A stretch of 64,000 bases of DNA from DASTHG01 sp035491895. Its GTDB lineage: Bacteria > Gemmatimonadota > Gemmatimonadetes > Gemmatimonadales > GWC2-71-9. Both the position numbers and the translations under genes were made by a program. Positions within the stretch are counted from its first letter, which is position 1. Every line of letters begins with the position of its first letter. The notes below the pieces were generated by a model that saw only the letters and a list, made by a program, of their open reading frames with translations, ran no database searches and was not told the origin of the DNA. The stretch lies in the NCBI GenBank assembly GCA_035491895.1, contig DATJJY010000037.1:1-64000 (forward strand), in the 5' to 3' direction. Shown here one piece after another: positions 1 to 7,756 of this stretch.

Positions 1-288
1 GTCAACTCGGTCTGCGGCTGCGCGGCGCGGAACGCACGCCCCGCGGCATCGCTCGCCATTCAGCATCCCAAACGGCCGGCGAAGCTGATGACCGTGTTTG
101 CGGGACAGGACGCCGAGGCGACGGCGCGGGCCCGCAGCTACTTCACCGGGTACGCCCCGTCGTCGCCGCAGATCGCCCTGCTGAAAGACGGCAAGCCGGT
201 CTTCATGCTCGAGCGACGCAACATCGAGGGCCGTTCGGCCACGGACATCGCTGCCGATCTGGTGGGTGCGTTTGAGCGATTCTGCTGA
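1..288 (+). CDS. Bacilliredoxin (BrxA/BrxB, YphP/YqiW family), 5' truncated
   Basis: The frame is open from base 1, so the N-terminus lies outside the window. The first residues read VNSVCGCAA; the Cys-Gly-Cys motif is the active site of bacilliredoxins, thiol-disulfide proteins that remove bacillithiol from mixed disulfides in the cytoplasm. About 95 residues remain of a family that is usually near 140. The C-terminal part (YFTGYAPSSPQIALLKDG, then ERRNIEGRSATDIAADL) matches the family in order and spacing. It ends by overlapping the next gene by 23 nt, so the two are probably co-transcribed. The internal ATG at 88 would lose the CGC motif and is not the start. Whether this organism makes bacillithiol or uses another low-molecular thiol cannot be seen here. 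Confidence 0.85.
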   Translation, partial: VNSVCGCAARNARPAASLAIQHPKRPAKLMTVFAGQDAEATARARSYFTGYAPSSPQIALLKDGKPVFMLERRNIEGRSATDIAADLVGAFERFC

Positions 289-679
289 CGCCCCGCCTCC
301 GGCGCCGGACGAGGCGCCCAAGCGCCTGATCGTCGTCGGGGACCGGGTGCTGATCGTCCCCGAAGCCGGCGAGGAGCGGACCAACGTCGGCCTCTACCTC
401 CCCGCGACTGCGGTGGAGGCGCGCCAGGTGCAGGGGGGGCGCATCGTCGCGACCGGTCCCGGGACGCCGATGACCGAGCCCACAAGCATGGACGACGAGC
501 CGTGGAAGATCCGCGGCCCCGACGTGAAGTACCTGCCGATGCAGGCTGACGTAGGGGACTACGCGCTCTTCTTCAGGAAGGCGGCGGTCGAGCTGACGTT
601 CGAGGGCAAGACGTATCTGGTCGTCCCCCAGGCGGCGATTCTGGTCCTGGTCCGGCGAGAGGCCGTCGAACCGGAATAA
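266..679 (+). CDS. GroES/Cpn10-family co-chaperonin-like protein
   Basis: 137 aa from a GTG start that overlaps the bacilliredoxin gene by 23 nt. After a 15-residue Pro/Ala/Asp-rich lead, the order GDRVLIVPE, EERTNVGLYLPATAVE, GRIVATGPG and finally VGDYALFFRKAAVEL, EGKTYLVVPQAAILVLV reproduces the GroES beta-barrel with its mobile loop. The protein is about 40 residues longer than a standard 95-aa GroES, because of the N-terminal lead and an insertion (about residues 70-92, including a DDEPWKIRG stretch) near the roof-loop region. No groEL lies beside it, so this is probably a second, divergent co-chaperonin rather than the main one. A strong hairpin terminator follows 18 nt after the stop. 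Confidence 0.8.
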   Translation: MRLSDSADAPPPAPDEAPKRLIVVGDRVLIVPEAGEERTNVGLYLPATAVEARQVQGGRIVATGPGTPMTEPTSMDDEPWKIRGPDVKYLPMQADVGDYALFFRKAAVELTFEGKTYLVVPQAAILVLVRREAVEPE

Positions 680-697
680 AGCGATGCGGCTCGGGTG

Positions 698-731
698 AAA
701 GCGACCCCGGTTTTTCGGCCGGGGTCGCTTT
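698..731 (+). terminator. Rho-independent terminator after the GroES-like gene
   Basis: A perfect 13-bp stem (698-710 with 719-731) encloses an 8-nt loop and is followed by CTTT. It lies 18 nt downstream of the co-chaperonin stop. A nominal GTG at 695 that would extend recQ upstream lies beside the stem, which argues that recQ starts later. Confidence 0.8.
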
Positions 732-742
732 CTTTGGCGGCT

Positions 743-1900
743 GTGATCGGGACCACTTCGCTCTACCAGGCCCGCACCGTGCTCGCCGAGCGCTTCGGAT
801 ACACGAGCTTTCGGGCGGCGCAGCTCCGGGTCCTGCATCCGTTGCTCGAGGGCCGCCACGTCCTCGCGGTGTTGCCGACGGGGGCGGGGAAGTCGCTCTG
901 TTACCAGGTCCCGGCGCTCCTGGCGGGCGGGCTGACGCTCGTCGTCTCGCCGCTCATTTCCCTGATGCAGGACCAGGTGGCGAGCCTGCGGCGCCGCAAC
1001 ATCCCGGCGGCGTACCTGAACAGCACCCTGTCGAAGGAAGACCAGCGGGCCATCCTCGACCTCGCCCTGGGCGGCATCGCGCGGCTGCTCTACTGCGCGC
1101 CCGAGCGGCTGGCGTCGCTCTGCCGCCTGATCCGCGATTCTCAAGTCCTCGTCCCCCTCTTCGCGATCGACGAAGCGCACTGCATCGTCGAATGGGGCAA
1201 CGCATTTCGCCCCGTGTACCGTCAGCTCGGGGAGTTCCGCTACTACCTGCGCGAGCCCCAGACGCTGGCGCTCACCGGTAGCGCCACCCCCTCGGCCCAG
1301 ACCGAGATCCTCGACGTCCTGCGCATCCCGCGGGCGAGTGTCGTGACCGCGTCGTTCGATCGCCGCAACCTCCGGTTTGCGGTCGATCGGGTGAAGGACG
1401 ACCGCGTGCGCTTCGCGCGGCTGCTGCGTGAGATCGAGCAGGCACGCGGTCAGGTCATCGTCTATGCGCCGACGCGCCGCATCACAGAGCTCATCGCCCG
1501 GGCGTTGCGATTTCGCGGTGTTCGTGCCGCACCCTACCACGCGGGGCTCGACGCCGACGTACGCCGGCCGGTGCTGGGTGCCTTCCTGCACGACCGGGCG
1601 CCGGTCATCGTCGCGACCAGCGCCTTCGGCATGGGAATCGACAAGGCCGACGTCCGCCTGGTGCTGCACTGGGGACCGCCGCGGACGCTGGAGGCGTACT
1701 ACCAGGAGGCGGGTCGAGCCGGGCGCGACGGCCGCAAGTCTCTGTGTCTGGTGTTGTGGCGGCGCGAGGACTTGCGGTGGGGGGAGCTGATGCCGGAGAT
1801 GCGGCGCTACGTGGAGCAGCGCCGCTGTCGGCGGCGGCAGCTGCTGGAGCACTTCGGGGAGCGTCTCGGCACGTGCGCGGGATGCGATGTGTGCGGCTGA
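743..1900 (+). CDS. recQ: RecQ-family ATP-dependent DNA helicase, short form without winged-helix/HRDC
   Basis: 385 aa from GTG 743 (TTG 734 is an alternative; GTG 695 is unlikely because it lies at the terminator). Superfamily-2 motifs occur in order: motif I LPTGAGKSLCYQVPAL, motif Ia SPLISLMQDQV, motif II DEAHC, TGSATP (III), ATSAFGMGIDKADVR (V) and QEAGRAGRDG (VI). The aromatic-rich loop after DEAHC reads IVEWGNAFRP instead of the common IxQWGHDFRP. The C-terminus keeps a Cys cluster (RRC...TCAGCDVCG) typical of the RecQ zinc domain and then stops. The RQC winged helix and HRDC of 600-aa RecQ proteins are missing. It would unwind DNA 3'-to-5' in recombination and repair. A hairpin follows the gene. 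Confidence 0.88.
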   Translation: MIGTTSLYQARTVLAERFGYTSFRAAQLRVLHPLLEGRHVLAVLPTGAGKSLCYQVPALLAGGLTLVVSPLISLMQDQVASLRRRNIPAAYLNSTLSKEDQRAILDLALGGIARLLYCAPERLASLCRLIRDSQVLVPLFAIDEAHCIVEWGNAFRPVYRQLGEFRYYLREPQTLALTGSATPSAQTEILDVLRIPRASVVTASFDRRNLRFAVDRVKDDRVRFARLLREIEQARGQVIVYAPTRRITELIARALRFRGVRAAPYHAGLDADVRRPVLGAFLHDRAPVIVATSAFGMGIDKADVRLVLHWGPPRTLEAYYQEAGRAGRDGRKSLCLVLWRREDLRWGELMPEMRRYVEQRRCRRRQLLEHFGERLGTCAGCDVCG

Positions 1901-1920
1901 GCTGCTCACGCAACCACTTG

Positions 1921-1957
1921 TTCAAGACCCCGAGGCATGACACCCCGGGGTCTTGAA
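1921..1957. terminator. Bidirectional hairpin terminator between recQ and the convergent barrel gene
   Basis: A perfect 12-bp inverted repeat (1921-1932 with 1946-1957) with a 13-nt loop lies between two convergent stop codons (recQ at 1900, barrel protein at 1978). There is no long T-run, but position and stem strength fit a shared terminator. Confidence 0.65.
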
Positions 1958-1977
1958 GAATGCGGCAGGTCGCTACA

Positions 1978-2556
1978 TCAGAGGCCGAAACCTACCAGCA
2001 GCAGGAACGAACGGGTCTTGTAGCTCGACGAACTGGTGACCGTGTTGAGCTTGAGATCGGTGAGGCCGTAGACGTAGCGGCCTTCGAACGTGAACCGCTC
2101 ACCCACGCGGACACCACCGCCGATAACGGCCGCGGTGGAAGTCTTGGATCGACCCGTAGTGGGACAGGGATTGCTGCCGTCACTGCAACGCAGCTCGAAT
2201 GATACCTGCGGGCCGGCATAGGCGTACGGCGCGATACCGGGCGTCGGCACCATCAGACGCAGATACAATGGCACGTCGATGTAGTCCAGATTCCGCGAGT
2301 CGCCGGCTGTCGCGCTCTGGACGCCGCGCTGCGCATAGAGTGCTTCGAGGCCGAACCCGATCACGCCGCTCGAGCTCCCCAATGCCAAACCAGCGGCGAA
2401 GCCCGTGCGAGTGCTGAGATTGCCCGGCAGAACGCCGCGGTTCGAGACGTTGCCGAATGAGCCACCACCCTTGATGGCAAACCCGAGTTGGGCGTGAGCC
2501 ATCGCGGGCGATAAGACCAACCCGACGATAGCCATATATGCGATGGAGCGTTTCAT
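1978..2556 (-). CDS. Small outer-membrane beta-barrel protein (PorT/OmpW-size)
   Basis: 192 aa. The N-terminus is a clear signal peptide: basic MKR, a hydrophobic core (IAYMAIVGLVLS), and an AHA-Q cleavage site near residue 22. The mature part alternates polar and hydrophobic residues with many Gly (IKGGGSFGNVS, FAAGLALGSSSGVIGFGLEALYAQRG, DYIDVPLYLRL) and ends in LLLVGFGL, the pattern of 8-stranded outer-membrane barrels with an aromatic-containing last strand. A Cys pair (RCSDGSNPCP) could form a disulfide in an external loop. No enzymatic motif is visible; it could be a structural porin-like protein or a protein-maturation factor of the PorT type. It has its own start 54 nt downstream of the YggT-like gene on the same strand. 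Confidence 0.7.
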   Translation of the reverse strand: MKRSIAYMAIVGLVLSPAMAHAQLGFAIKGGGSFGNVSNRGVLPGNLSTRTGFAAGLALGSSSGVIGFGLEALYAQRGVQSATAGDSRNLDYIDVPLYLRLMVPTPGIAPYAYAGPQVSFELRCSDGSNPCPTTGRSKTSTAAVIGGGVRVGERFTFEGRYVYGLTDLKLNTVTSSSSYKTRSFLLLVGFGL

Positions 2557-2609
2557 GGTCAGACTCTTTCTATGGTGATGGGGAGACGGCTCGAGTAGAG
2601 CGTTCCCGG

Positions 2610-3125
2610 TTAGATCTCGGTCTTCCGAGTTGCGATCAGGCGCAGCAATGCCTTGATCCCTACATGGAGCACGACGTAGGCGAGGATCGCGATCACGATC
2701 GGCAGGGCGAGCGTGGAGCCCTCCGCTGTCGGACTGGACACGATGCCCCGAAACATCGCGTAGAACGGTGCCGTGACGATTCGGATGAACTGTACGAACC
2801 CGGCGCCGGAGTTGGCTCCGATCAAGGCGAGAACGAGCCGAATCCCCAACAGCGTGTAGATGGCGTAAAAGGCGTAGTCGACGACCTGTGAGAATCGTGC
2901 CAGGCCGCGTGCACGTCCAACTTCGCGATCGGTGCCCACGACCTCATCGATGGCCTTGCCGCGAAAGTCTTCCGCGACCTTGTCCATCCGTTGACCCTCG
3001 GTCCGCGTGGCATGCTCCGCACGTTCGGCGATGTCGGCATTGACATCACGGTCGACCTGAGACTTCACCGCATCGTGCAGCACCGTGCGGCGGTTCTCGC
3101 CGACAGCCACTCTATTGTCTTCCAT
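2610..3125 (-). CDS. YggT-family-like inner-membrane protein
   Basis: 171 aa from ATG 3125, chosen because GGAG lies just upstream and the open frame beyond it looks non-coding. The first ~75 residues are charged and probably cytosolic (MEDNRVAVGENRRTVLH, DRDVNADIAERAEHATRTEG). They are followed by two hydrophobic segments, YAFYAIYTLLGIRLVLALIG and STLALPIVIAILAYVVLHVG. Between these lies FVQFIRIVTAPFYAMFRGIV, which resembles the YggT repeat with its Pro/Arg element. YggT proteins are implicated in cation homeostasis and cell division, but their biochemistry is uncertain. The long acidic/basic N-terminal extension is not typical of the ~100-aa family. Confidence 0.6.
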   Translation of the reverse strand: MEDNRVAVGENRRTVLHDAVKSQVDRDVNADIAERAEHATRTEGQRMDKVAEDFRGKAIDEVVGTDREVGRARGLARFSQVVDYAFYAIYTLLGIRLVLALIGANSGAGFVQFIRIVTAPFYAMFRGIVSSPTAEGSTLALPIVIAILAYVVLHVGIKALLRLIATRKTEI

Positions 3126-3322
3126 ACGACGCTCCAATGTGAAATACGGTGAGGTGAATGTGATCGACGGGCGGACCTCACCACTTTCGAGGATAGTCCA
3201 GGCCACGACCTTCAGGTATGGCTCGAAGGGATGGAAGCGACCTAGTCCCGAGGATGACAGCATACAGTGCTCGGACACGTACATGACGTGATCCCTGCTG
3301 CAGAGCCAGCAGCCGCCGCCAT

Positions 3323-3328
3323 TATATT
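3323..3328 (+). promoter_or_regulatory. -10-like element directly upstream of acyl-CoA dehydrogenase (leaderless)
   Basis: TATATT ends 7 nt before ATG 3336 in otherwise GC-rich DNA. No Shine-Dalgarno sequence lies between them. A -35 match is weak. The geometry implies that transcription starts at or next to the A of the start codon. Confidence 0.45.
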
Positions 3329-3335
3329 TTCATCC

Positions 3336-4556
3336 ATGCACGACGCCTTCTACTTTTCCGACCACCACCTCCAAGTCCGCGACATGGTGCATGACTTCGC
3401 CCGCACCGTCGTCAAGCCGAGCGCCCGCCAGCACGATCTCGACTCGTCGTTCCCCTGGGACAACGTCAAGCAGATGTCGGAGCTCGGGCTGTTCGGTATC
3501 CCGTGGCCCGAAGAGCTGGGCGGTGCCGGGATGGACTACCTGTCGTACATGATCGTGATTCACGAGCTCGCCAAGATCGACGCCAGTCACGCCATCACCG
3601 TCAGCGCCCACACCACACTCGGGACGTCGCCGATCATGGACTTCGGCACTACCGAGCAGCAGCGGCGCTTCGTCCCGCTGCTCGCCCAGGGGAAGGTGCT
3701 CGGCGGCTTCGGGCTCACCGAGCCGGGCGCCGGGTCGGATGCTGGCGGCACGAAGACGGTGGCGGAGGAGCGCGGCGACCACTTCGTCCTGAACGGCTCG
3801 AAGATCTTCATCACCCACGCCGGCGTCGGCGAGATCTTCGTCGTCACCGCACGGACCGATCAGGGCGCCGGCAAGACGCGTGGCATCTCCTCGTTCATCG
3901 TCACGAAGGACACCTCGGATCTGGAAGAGGCCAAACGGGTCGGCGTCGGCCACGTGGCCGAGCTGCCCAAAACACCGGGCGTGAAGGCGGCGAAGAAGGA
4001 GGACAAGCTGGGGTGGCGGGCGTCGGACACGCGCGAGCTGGTGTTCGAGGACGCGATGGTGCCGAAGGAGAATATGCTCGGTCCCCGGGGCAACGGGTTC
4101 CGCCAGATGCTGCACACGTTGGACGGTGGCCGCATCGGGATCGCGGCGCTGTCGTTGGGGATCGCGGAAGGGGCGCTCGAGGAGTGTCTCACCTATACCT
4201 CGCAGCGCAAGCAGTTCGGTCGGTCGATCGCGAGCTTCCAGGGAGTACACTTCGCCCTCGCGGACATGGCGACCGAAGTCGAAGCGGCCAAACATCTCGT
4301 GTTCCATGCGGCCTGGTTGAAGCAGCGCGGCGAGCCCCACAAGAGAGAAGCCGCGATGGCCAAGCTGTACGCCTCGGAGCTCGCCATGCGGGCGACCACG
4401 AAGGCGGTACAGCTGCACGGCGGCTACGGCTACACCACCGAGTACCCGGTGGAGCGGATGATGCGCGACGCGAAGATCTGCGAGATCGGCGAAGGCACGA
4501 GTGAGATTCAGCGAATCGTGATCGCGCGGCAGCTGCTCGGAGACCTGATCGACTAG
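3336..4556 (+). CDS. Acyl-CoA dehydrogenase
   Basis: 406 aa from ATG 3336; the upstream extension to 3267 crosses the probable promoter and lacks family similarity. It is a soluble FAD flavoenzyme that introduces the alpha-beta double bond into acyl-CoA. Family signatures: GGFGLTEPGAGSDAGGTKT (FAD/substrate loop), FIVTKDT, a central GWRASDTRELVFED, then GRIGIAALSLGIAEGALEE and QLHGGYGYTTEYPVERMMRD. The latter is followed by ICEIGEGTSEIQRIVIARQLL, whose EGTSEIQ carries the catalytic Glu seen in short-chain acyl-CoA dehydrogenases. A Lys-rich linker (AAKKEDKLGWRAS) is slightly longer than usual. It is monocistronic here: divergent from yggT and convergent with the DUF1003 gene, whose stop lies 3 nt away. 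Chain-length specificity cannot be read. Confidence 0.9.
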   Translation: MHDAFYFSDHHLQVRDMVHDFARTVVKPSARQHDLDSSFPWDNVKQMSELGLFGIPWPEELGGAGMDYLSYMIVIHELAKIDASHAITVSAHTTLGTSPIMDFGTTEQQRRFVPLLAQGKVLGGFGLTEPGAGSDAGGTKTVAEERGDHFVLNGSKIFITHAGVGEIFVVTARTDQGAGKTRGISSFIVTKDTSDLEEAKRVGVGHVAELPKTPGVKAAKKEDKLGWRASDTRELVFEDAMVPKENMLGPRGNGFRQMLHTLDGGRIGIAALSLGIAEGALEECLTYTSQRKQFGRSIASFQGVHFALADMATEVEAAKHLVFHAAWLKQRGEPHKREAAMAKLYASELAMRATTKAVQLHGGYGYTTEYPVERMMRDAKICEIGEGTSEIQRIVIARQLLGDLID

Positions 4557-4559
4557 CCG

Positions 4560-5303
4560 CTAGATCTCAGGGGGTCGGTACGGCCCCGGCTCCGACGTGT
4601 GGTCCTCGGGGTGCGCGATCTCCTTGTGGAGGTACTCGAGCAGCTCGATCTGGCGCTGCTGCAGATGCCAGAGCTCGTGCCACTGGCGATTGCGCAGTCC
4701 ATCCAGTTTGTCGTGCAGGTCTCTGATTTCCATCTCCGCCATCAGGTTGATCTGATAGTCCTGCGTCGCCTGCATCCGGTCCTTTTCCGCTTGGCGGTTC
4801 TGGCTCATCATGATCACCGGGGCCTGGAGCGCCGCGATGGTCGAGAGGACGAGATTGAGGAGAATGAACGGGTACGGGTCGAACGGGTGGCGCACCAGGA
4901 GCCAGCTGTTGATGCCCATCCAGATGAAGAGGATGGCGCCGAAGATCATGATGAACGTCCAGCTGCCGCCGAACTGGGCCACCTTGTCTGCGACGTGTTC
5001 CCCGAAAGTCATCTGTGATTCGTACTGCTTGTCCACGAGGCGGCTGATGCGCCCGCGCCGTGCGATCTTCGTCACCACGGCTTTTTCCATCTCCGAGATC
5101 TTGTCGTACTCCGCTTCGAGATACCCCAACAGCTTCTTCGCCCGGTATTGGTCGTGGCAATTGGTGCAGATGCCCCGTGTCCCGGTCCAATCGGGACGGT
5201 CTCGTTTGATGAGGTCGAACAGCGGCAGCTCGAGCTTCTGTCCCGAGAACAGCGTGCGGGCTTCGACCGGGGTTTGACAGAGGGAGCATTGCACCTTGGC
5301 CAT
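4560..5303 (-). CDS. DUF1003 membrane protein with N-terminal Cys pairs
   Basis: 247 aa from ATG 5303 (MAKVQCSLCQTPVEA). An N-terminal CSLC and a downstream CTNC (GICTNCHDQY) could form a zinc-binding rubredoxin-like knuckle. The core is the DUF1003 unit: VADKVAQFGGSWTFIMIFGA, first membrane helix, WMGINSW, then DPYPFILLNLVLSTIAALQAPVIMMSQNRQ, second helix. This is followed by a long coiled coil (AEKDRMQATQDYQINLMAEMEIRDLHDKL...EYLHKEIAH). The family has no established activity. It follows the prolyl oligopeptidase gene by 20 nt on the same strand, so the two are probably co-transcribed. Confidence 0.75.
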   Translation of the reverse strand: MAKVQCSLCQTPVEARTLFSGQKLELPLFDLIKRDRPDWTGTRGICTNCHDQYRAKKLLGYLEAEYDKISEMEKAVVTKIARRGRISRLVDKQYESQMTFGEHVADKVAQFGGSWTFIMIFGAILFIWMGINSWLLVRHPFDPYPFILLNLVLSTIAALQAPVIMMSQNRQAEKDRMQATQDYQINLMAEMEIRDLHDKLDGLRNRQWHELWHLQQRQIELLEYLHKEIAHPEDHTSEPGPYRPPEI

Positions 5304-5323
5304 GAAGGTCTCCGGCGGCTGGG

Positions 5324-7480
5324 CTAGGGAAATGCGGGATGGATGTCGAGCACGCGGACCAGAAAGGCCCACCGGTCCGCCGCTTCGTCGATGAGCTTCA
5401 GCGTCGGCTTGCCGGCGCCGTGACCCGCCTTGGTCTCGACGCGGATCAAGACCGGCCGATCACCGGTCTGGGCCGCTTGCAGGGCGGCGATGAACTTGAA
5501 CGAATGCCCGGGGACGACGCGGTCGTCGTGATCCGCGGTGGTCACGAGCGTCGCCGGATACGCGGTCCCGCGCTGCAGCCGATGCAGCGGCGAATAGGCA
5601 TAGAGATAGCGGAATTGTTCGGCGCTGTCGGCGGAGCCGTACTCGGTGACCCAGGCCCAGCCGATCGTGAACTGGTGGAACCGCAGCATGTCCATCACCC
5701 CGACCGCGGGCAGCGCGGCCCCGAACAGCTCGGGCCGTTGCGTCATCACCGCTCCGACGAGCAGCCCGCCATTCGATCCGCCGCCGATCGCGAGCTTGGG
5801 CGACGACGTGTAGCGCTCCCGGATCAGGAACTCCGCGGCCGCGATGAAGTCGTCGAACACATTCTGCTTCTTCTCGTGCATCCCGGCCTCGTGCCACGCC
5901 TCTCCGTACTCCCCACCACCCCGCAGGCTGGGGACCGCGAACACGCCCCCCATCTCGAGCCAGACGAGCACCCCGGGGGAGAACGCTGGTGTCAGGCTGA
6001 TGTCGAACCCGCCGTAACCGTAGAGATAGGTGGGGTTCGAGCCGTCCCGCACGAGATCTCGAGCGTGCGTGAGGAACATCGGGATGCGGGTGCCGTCCTT
6101 GCTCGTGTAGAACACCTGCTCGGTCACGAAGCGGGCGGCGTCGAAATCGAGGTGCGGGGCCTGAAATACGTCGGTACCGCCGCTCTCGAAGTCATGCCGG
6201 AAAATCGTCGTGGGTGCGAGATACGACGTGAAGGAGAAGAACAGCTCGCTGTCCGCCGCCGATTCGGCCGACAGCTCGGCGGCGGTGCCGAGGGAGGGAA
6301 GGGGAATCTCCCCGGCGGCGTGACCGTCCATCCGGAACAAGGCGACCCGCGAGTGGGCGTCGTGCAGGTATGTGGCGACGAACGTGCGATGCACCAGGAC
6401 GACGTTCTCCAGGACATCGGGGGACTGCGCGATGACTTGGCGCCAGGCCGTCCGTTCGGGGTGCCCCAGATCGATGGCGATCACGCGGCCGCGCTGGGCG
6501 TCCAGGTCGGTGCGGAAATAGAACAGCGGGCCATCGTTCGCGACGAAGCTGTAGTGAGCGTCGCAATCGTCGAGCAGCCGGAGCGGAGTCGCCATGAGGT
6601 CCGGGTGCAGGGGATCCTGCAAATCGACGATGTAGACCCGGTTCCTGCGGTCGGTCCCGAGCCACAAGCTCAGCACGAGATAGCGCCCGTCTTCAGTCAC
6701 GCGGCCGCTGACGCCCCAGTCGGGGTGCTCGAGTCGCTGGTAGACGAGCTGGTCGCCCGATTGCTCGGTGCCCAGGCGGTGGTAGTAGAGCCGGTGGAAG
6801 CGATTCACCGCCAGCAGCGGATTGTCATTCTCCGGCGCTGGATAGCGGCTGTAGAAGAACCCCGCGTTGTCGTGCGACCAGGAGATGTCCGAGAACTTCA
6901 CCCAGCGGATGTGGTCGGCCAAATCCCGTCCGCTGGCGATATCGCGCACCCGAATCTCGTTCCAGTCCGACCCGCTGACCGACGTCGCGTACGCCAGGTG
7001 GCGCCCGTCTTCCGAGACCGACACGCCCGAAACGGCGATCGTCCCGTCCGGTGACAGCATATTGGGATCGAGCAGCACCTGTGGGGGCGCGCCGCGGCTC
7101 GCCTGGTGATACAACACCGATTGGTTTTGCAGGCCGTCATTCTTGTAGAAGAAGTATGCGCCGCGCTTCTTGAAGGGCGTGCCGTAGCGGGGGTAGTCCC
7201 ACACCGCCGTGAGCCGCCGGCGGATCGCGTCGCGCTCGGGGACGGTCGCGAGATATGCGAACGTCACGGCATTCTCGGCATCGATCCACGCCCGCGTGTC
7301 GGGCGCATCGACGTCTTCCAGCCACCGGTAGGGATCGGCGACGGCCGTGCCGTGGTAATCGTCGACCTGGGCGACCCGTTTCGTCTCCGGGTAGCCGGGC
7401 CGTTGGGCAGCCGGCGCAGGGACCTGCACGATTGCGGGCATGAACAGCATGCAGAGTTTCGCCGGGGCGCGGGGTCGCAT
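5324..7480 (-). CDS. Prolyl oligopeptidase (S9A), probably exported
   Basis: 718 aa from ATG 7480 (7531 is a longer alternative). It hydrolyses peptides after proline. Residues 1-28 are a short basic and hydrophobic segment ending in APAAQ, a plausible signal peptide. A beta-propeller region carries DPYRWLEDVDAPDTRAWIDAEN and YPRYGTPFKKRGAYFFYKN. The C-terminal alpha/beta-hydrolase has the Ser nucleophile at about residue 569 (GGGSNGGLLVG), the acid in ADHDDRVVPGHSFKF (about Asp653) and His at about 687 (KAGHGAGKP). All three catalytic residues are present and the length is normal. It is the first gene of a two-gene unit with the DUF1003 protein and divergent from rng; the 276-bp gap between them holds a 7-bp inverted repeat. 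Confidence 0.9.
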   Translation of the reverse strand: MRPRAPAKLCMLFMPAIVQVPAPAAQRPGYPETKRVAQVDDYHGTAVADPYRWLEDVDAPDTRAWIDAENAVTFAYLATVPERDAIRRRLTAVWDYPRYGTPFKKRGAYFFYKNDGLQNQSVLYHQASRGAPPQVLLDPNMLSPDGTIAVSGVSVSEDGRHLAYATSVSGSDWNEIRVRDIASGRDLADHIRWVKFSDISWSHDNAGFFYSRYPAPENDNPLLAVNRFHRLYYHRLGTEQSGDQLVYQRLEHPDWGVSGRVTEDGRYLVLSLWLGTDRRNRVYIVDLQDPLHPDLMATPLRLLDDCDAHYSFVANDGPLFYFRTDLDAQRGRVIAIDLGHPERTAWRQVIAQSPDVLENVVLVHRTFVATYLHDAHSRVALFRMDGHAAGEIPLPSLGTAAELSAESAADSELFFSFTSYLAPTTIFRHDFESGGTDVFQAPHLDFDAARFVTEQVFYTSKDGTRIPMFLTHARDLVRDGSNPTYLYGYGGFDISLTPAFSPGVLVWLEMGGVFAVPSLRGGGEYGEAWHEAGMHEKKQNVFDDFIAAAEFLIRERYTSSPKLAIGGGSNGGLLVGAVMTQRPELFGAALPAVGVMDMLRFHQFTIGWAWVTEYGSADSAEQFRYLYAYSPLHRLQRGTAYPATLVTTADHDDRVVPGHSFKFIAALQAAQTGDRPVLIRVETKAGHGAGKPTLKLIDEAADRWAFLVRVLDIHPAFP

Positions 7481-7551
7481 GAAATGGGGGGCCCGACGGG
7501 GTCTGGCCGTCCGGACCACGAGAATCCGCACCTAAACTATGGCGCATTGAC

Positions 7552-7572
7552 GTAAGTCACAAGCCGACTTAC
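7552..7572. promoter_or_regulatory. Inverted repeat in the pop/rng divergent intergenic region
   Basis: GTAAGTC-N7-GACTTAC is a perfect 7-bp inverted repeat, 72 nt upstream of the prolyl oligopeptidase start on one side and 184 nt upstream of rng on the other. It is AT-richer than its surroundings and fits a dimeric-regulator operator. The rest of 7481-7756 shows only a weak TTGGCA/TATAGG pair (7682 and 7707, spacer 19) that could be the rng promoter. Confidence 0.3.
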
Positions 7573-7756
7573 ATTTACCACATGTACCGGATGCTAACAC
7601 CGTTGTCGCCGCTCGCCGCGATCGTCGCGGAGGCGCGTAGCATCGGGTCCGGTCGGCCGGCCCGTCGTACCCAGACTTCCATTGGCACAAGCGATTGCTG
7701 GCACACTATAGGAATCCCGCGGGGCTGTTGGCCCTCCGGGATCGAGGGTTCTTGCT

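Noticed and set aside
695..742. Upstream GTG start of recQ at 695
   Set aside because: It would place the first codons within the 13-bp terminator stem of the preceding gene, and the added residues (ATPVFRPGSLSLAA) have no family counterpart.
203..1909. 568-codon minus-strand open frame opposite recQ and the co-chaperonin
   Set aside because: Shadow of two genes with clear family motifs on the plus strand; its translation is Arg/Gln/Pro-rich and runs through the terminator.
5339..7054. 571-codon plus-strand open frame opposite prolyl oligopeptidase
   Set aside because: Prolyl oligopeptidase with a complete catalytic triad occupies the other strand; the plus frame has no recognisable domain.
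7684..7699. Sigma-54-like TGGCACAAGCGATTGC upstream of rng
   Set aside because: GG and GC are 11 nt apart, one more than the strict 10-nt spacing of -24/-12 promoters.
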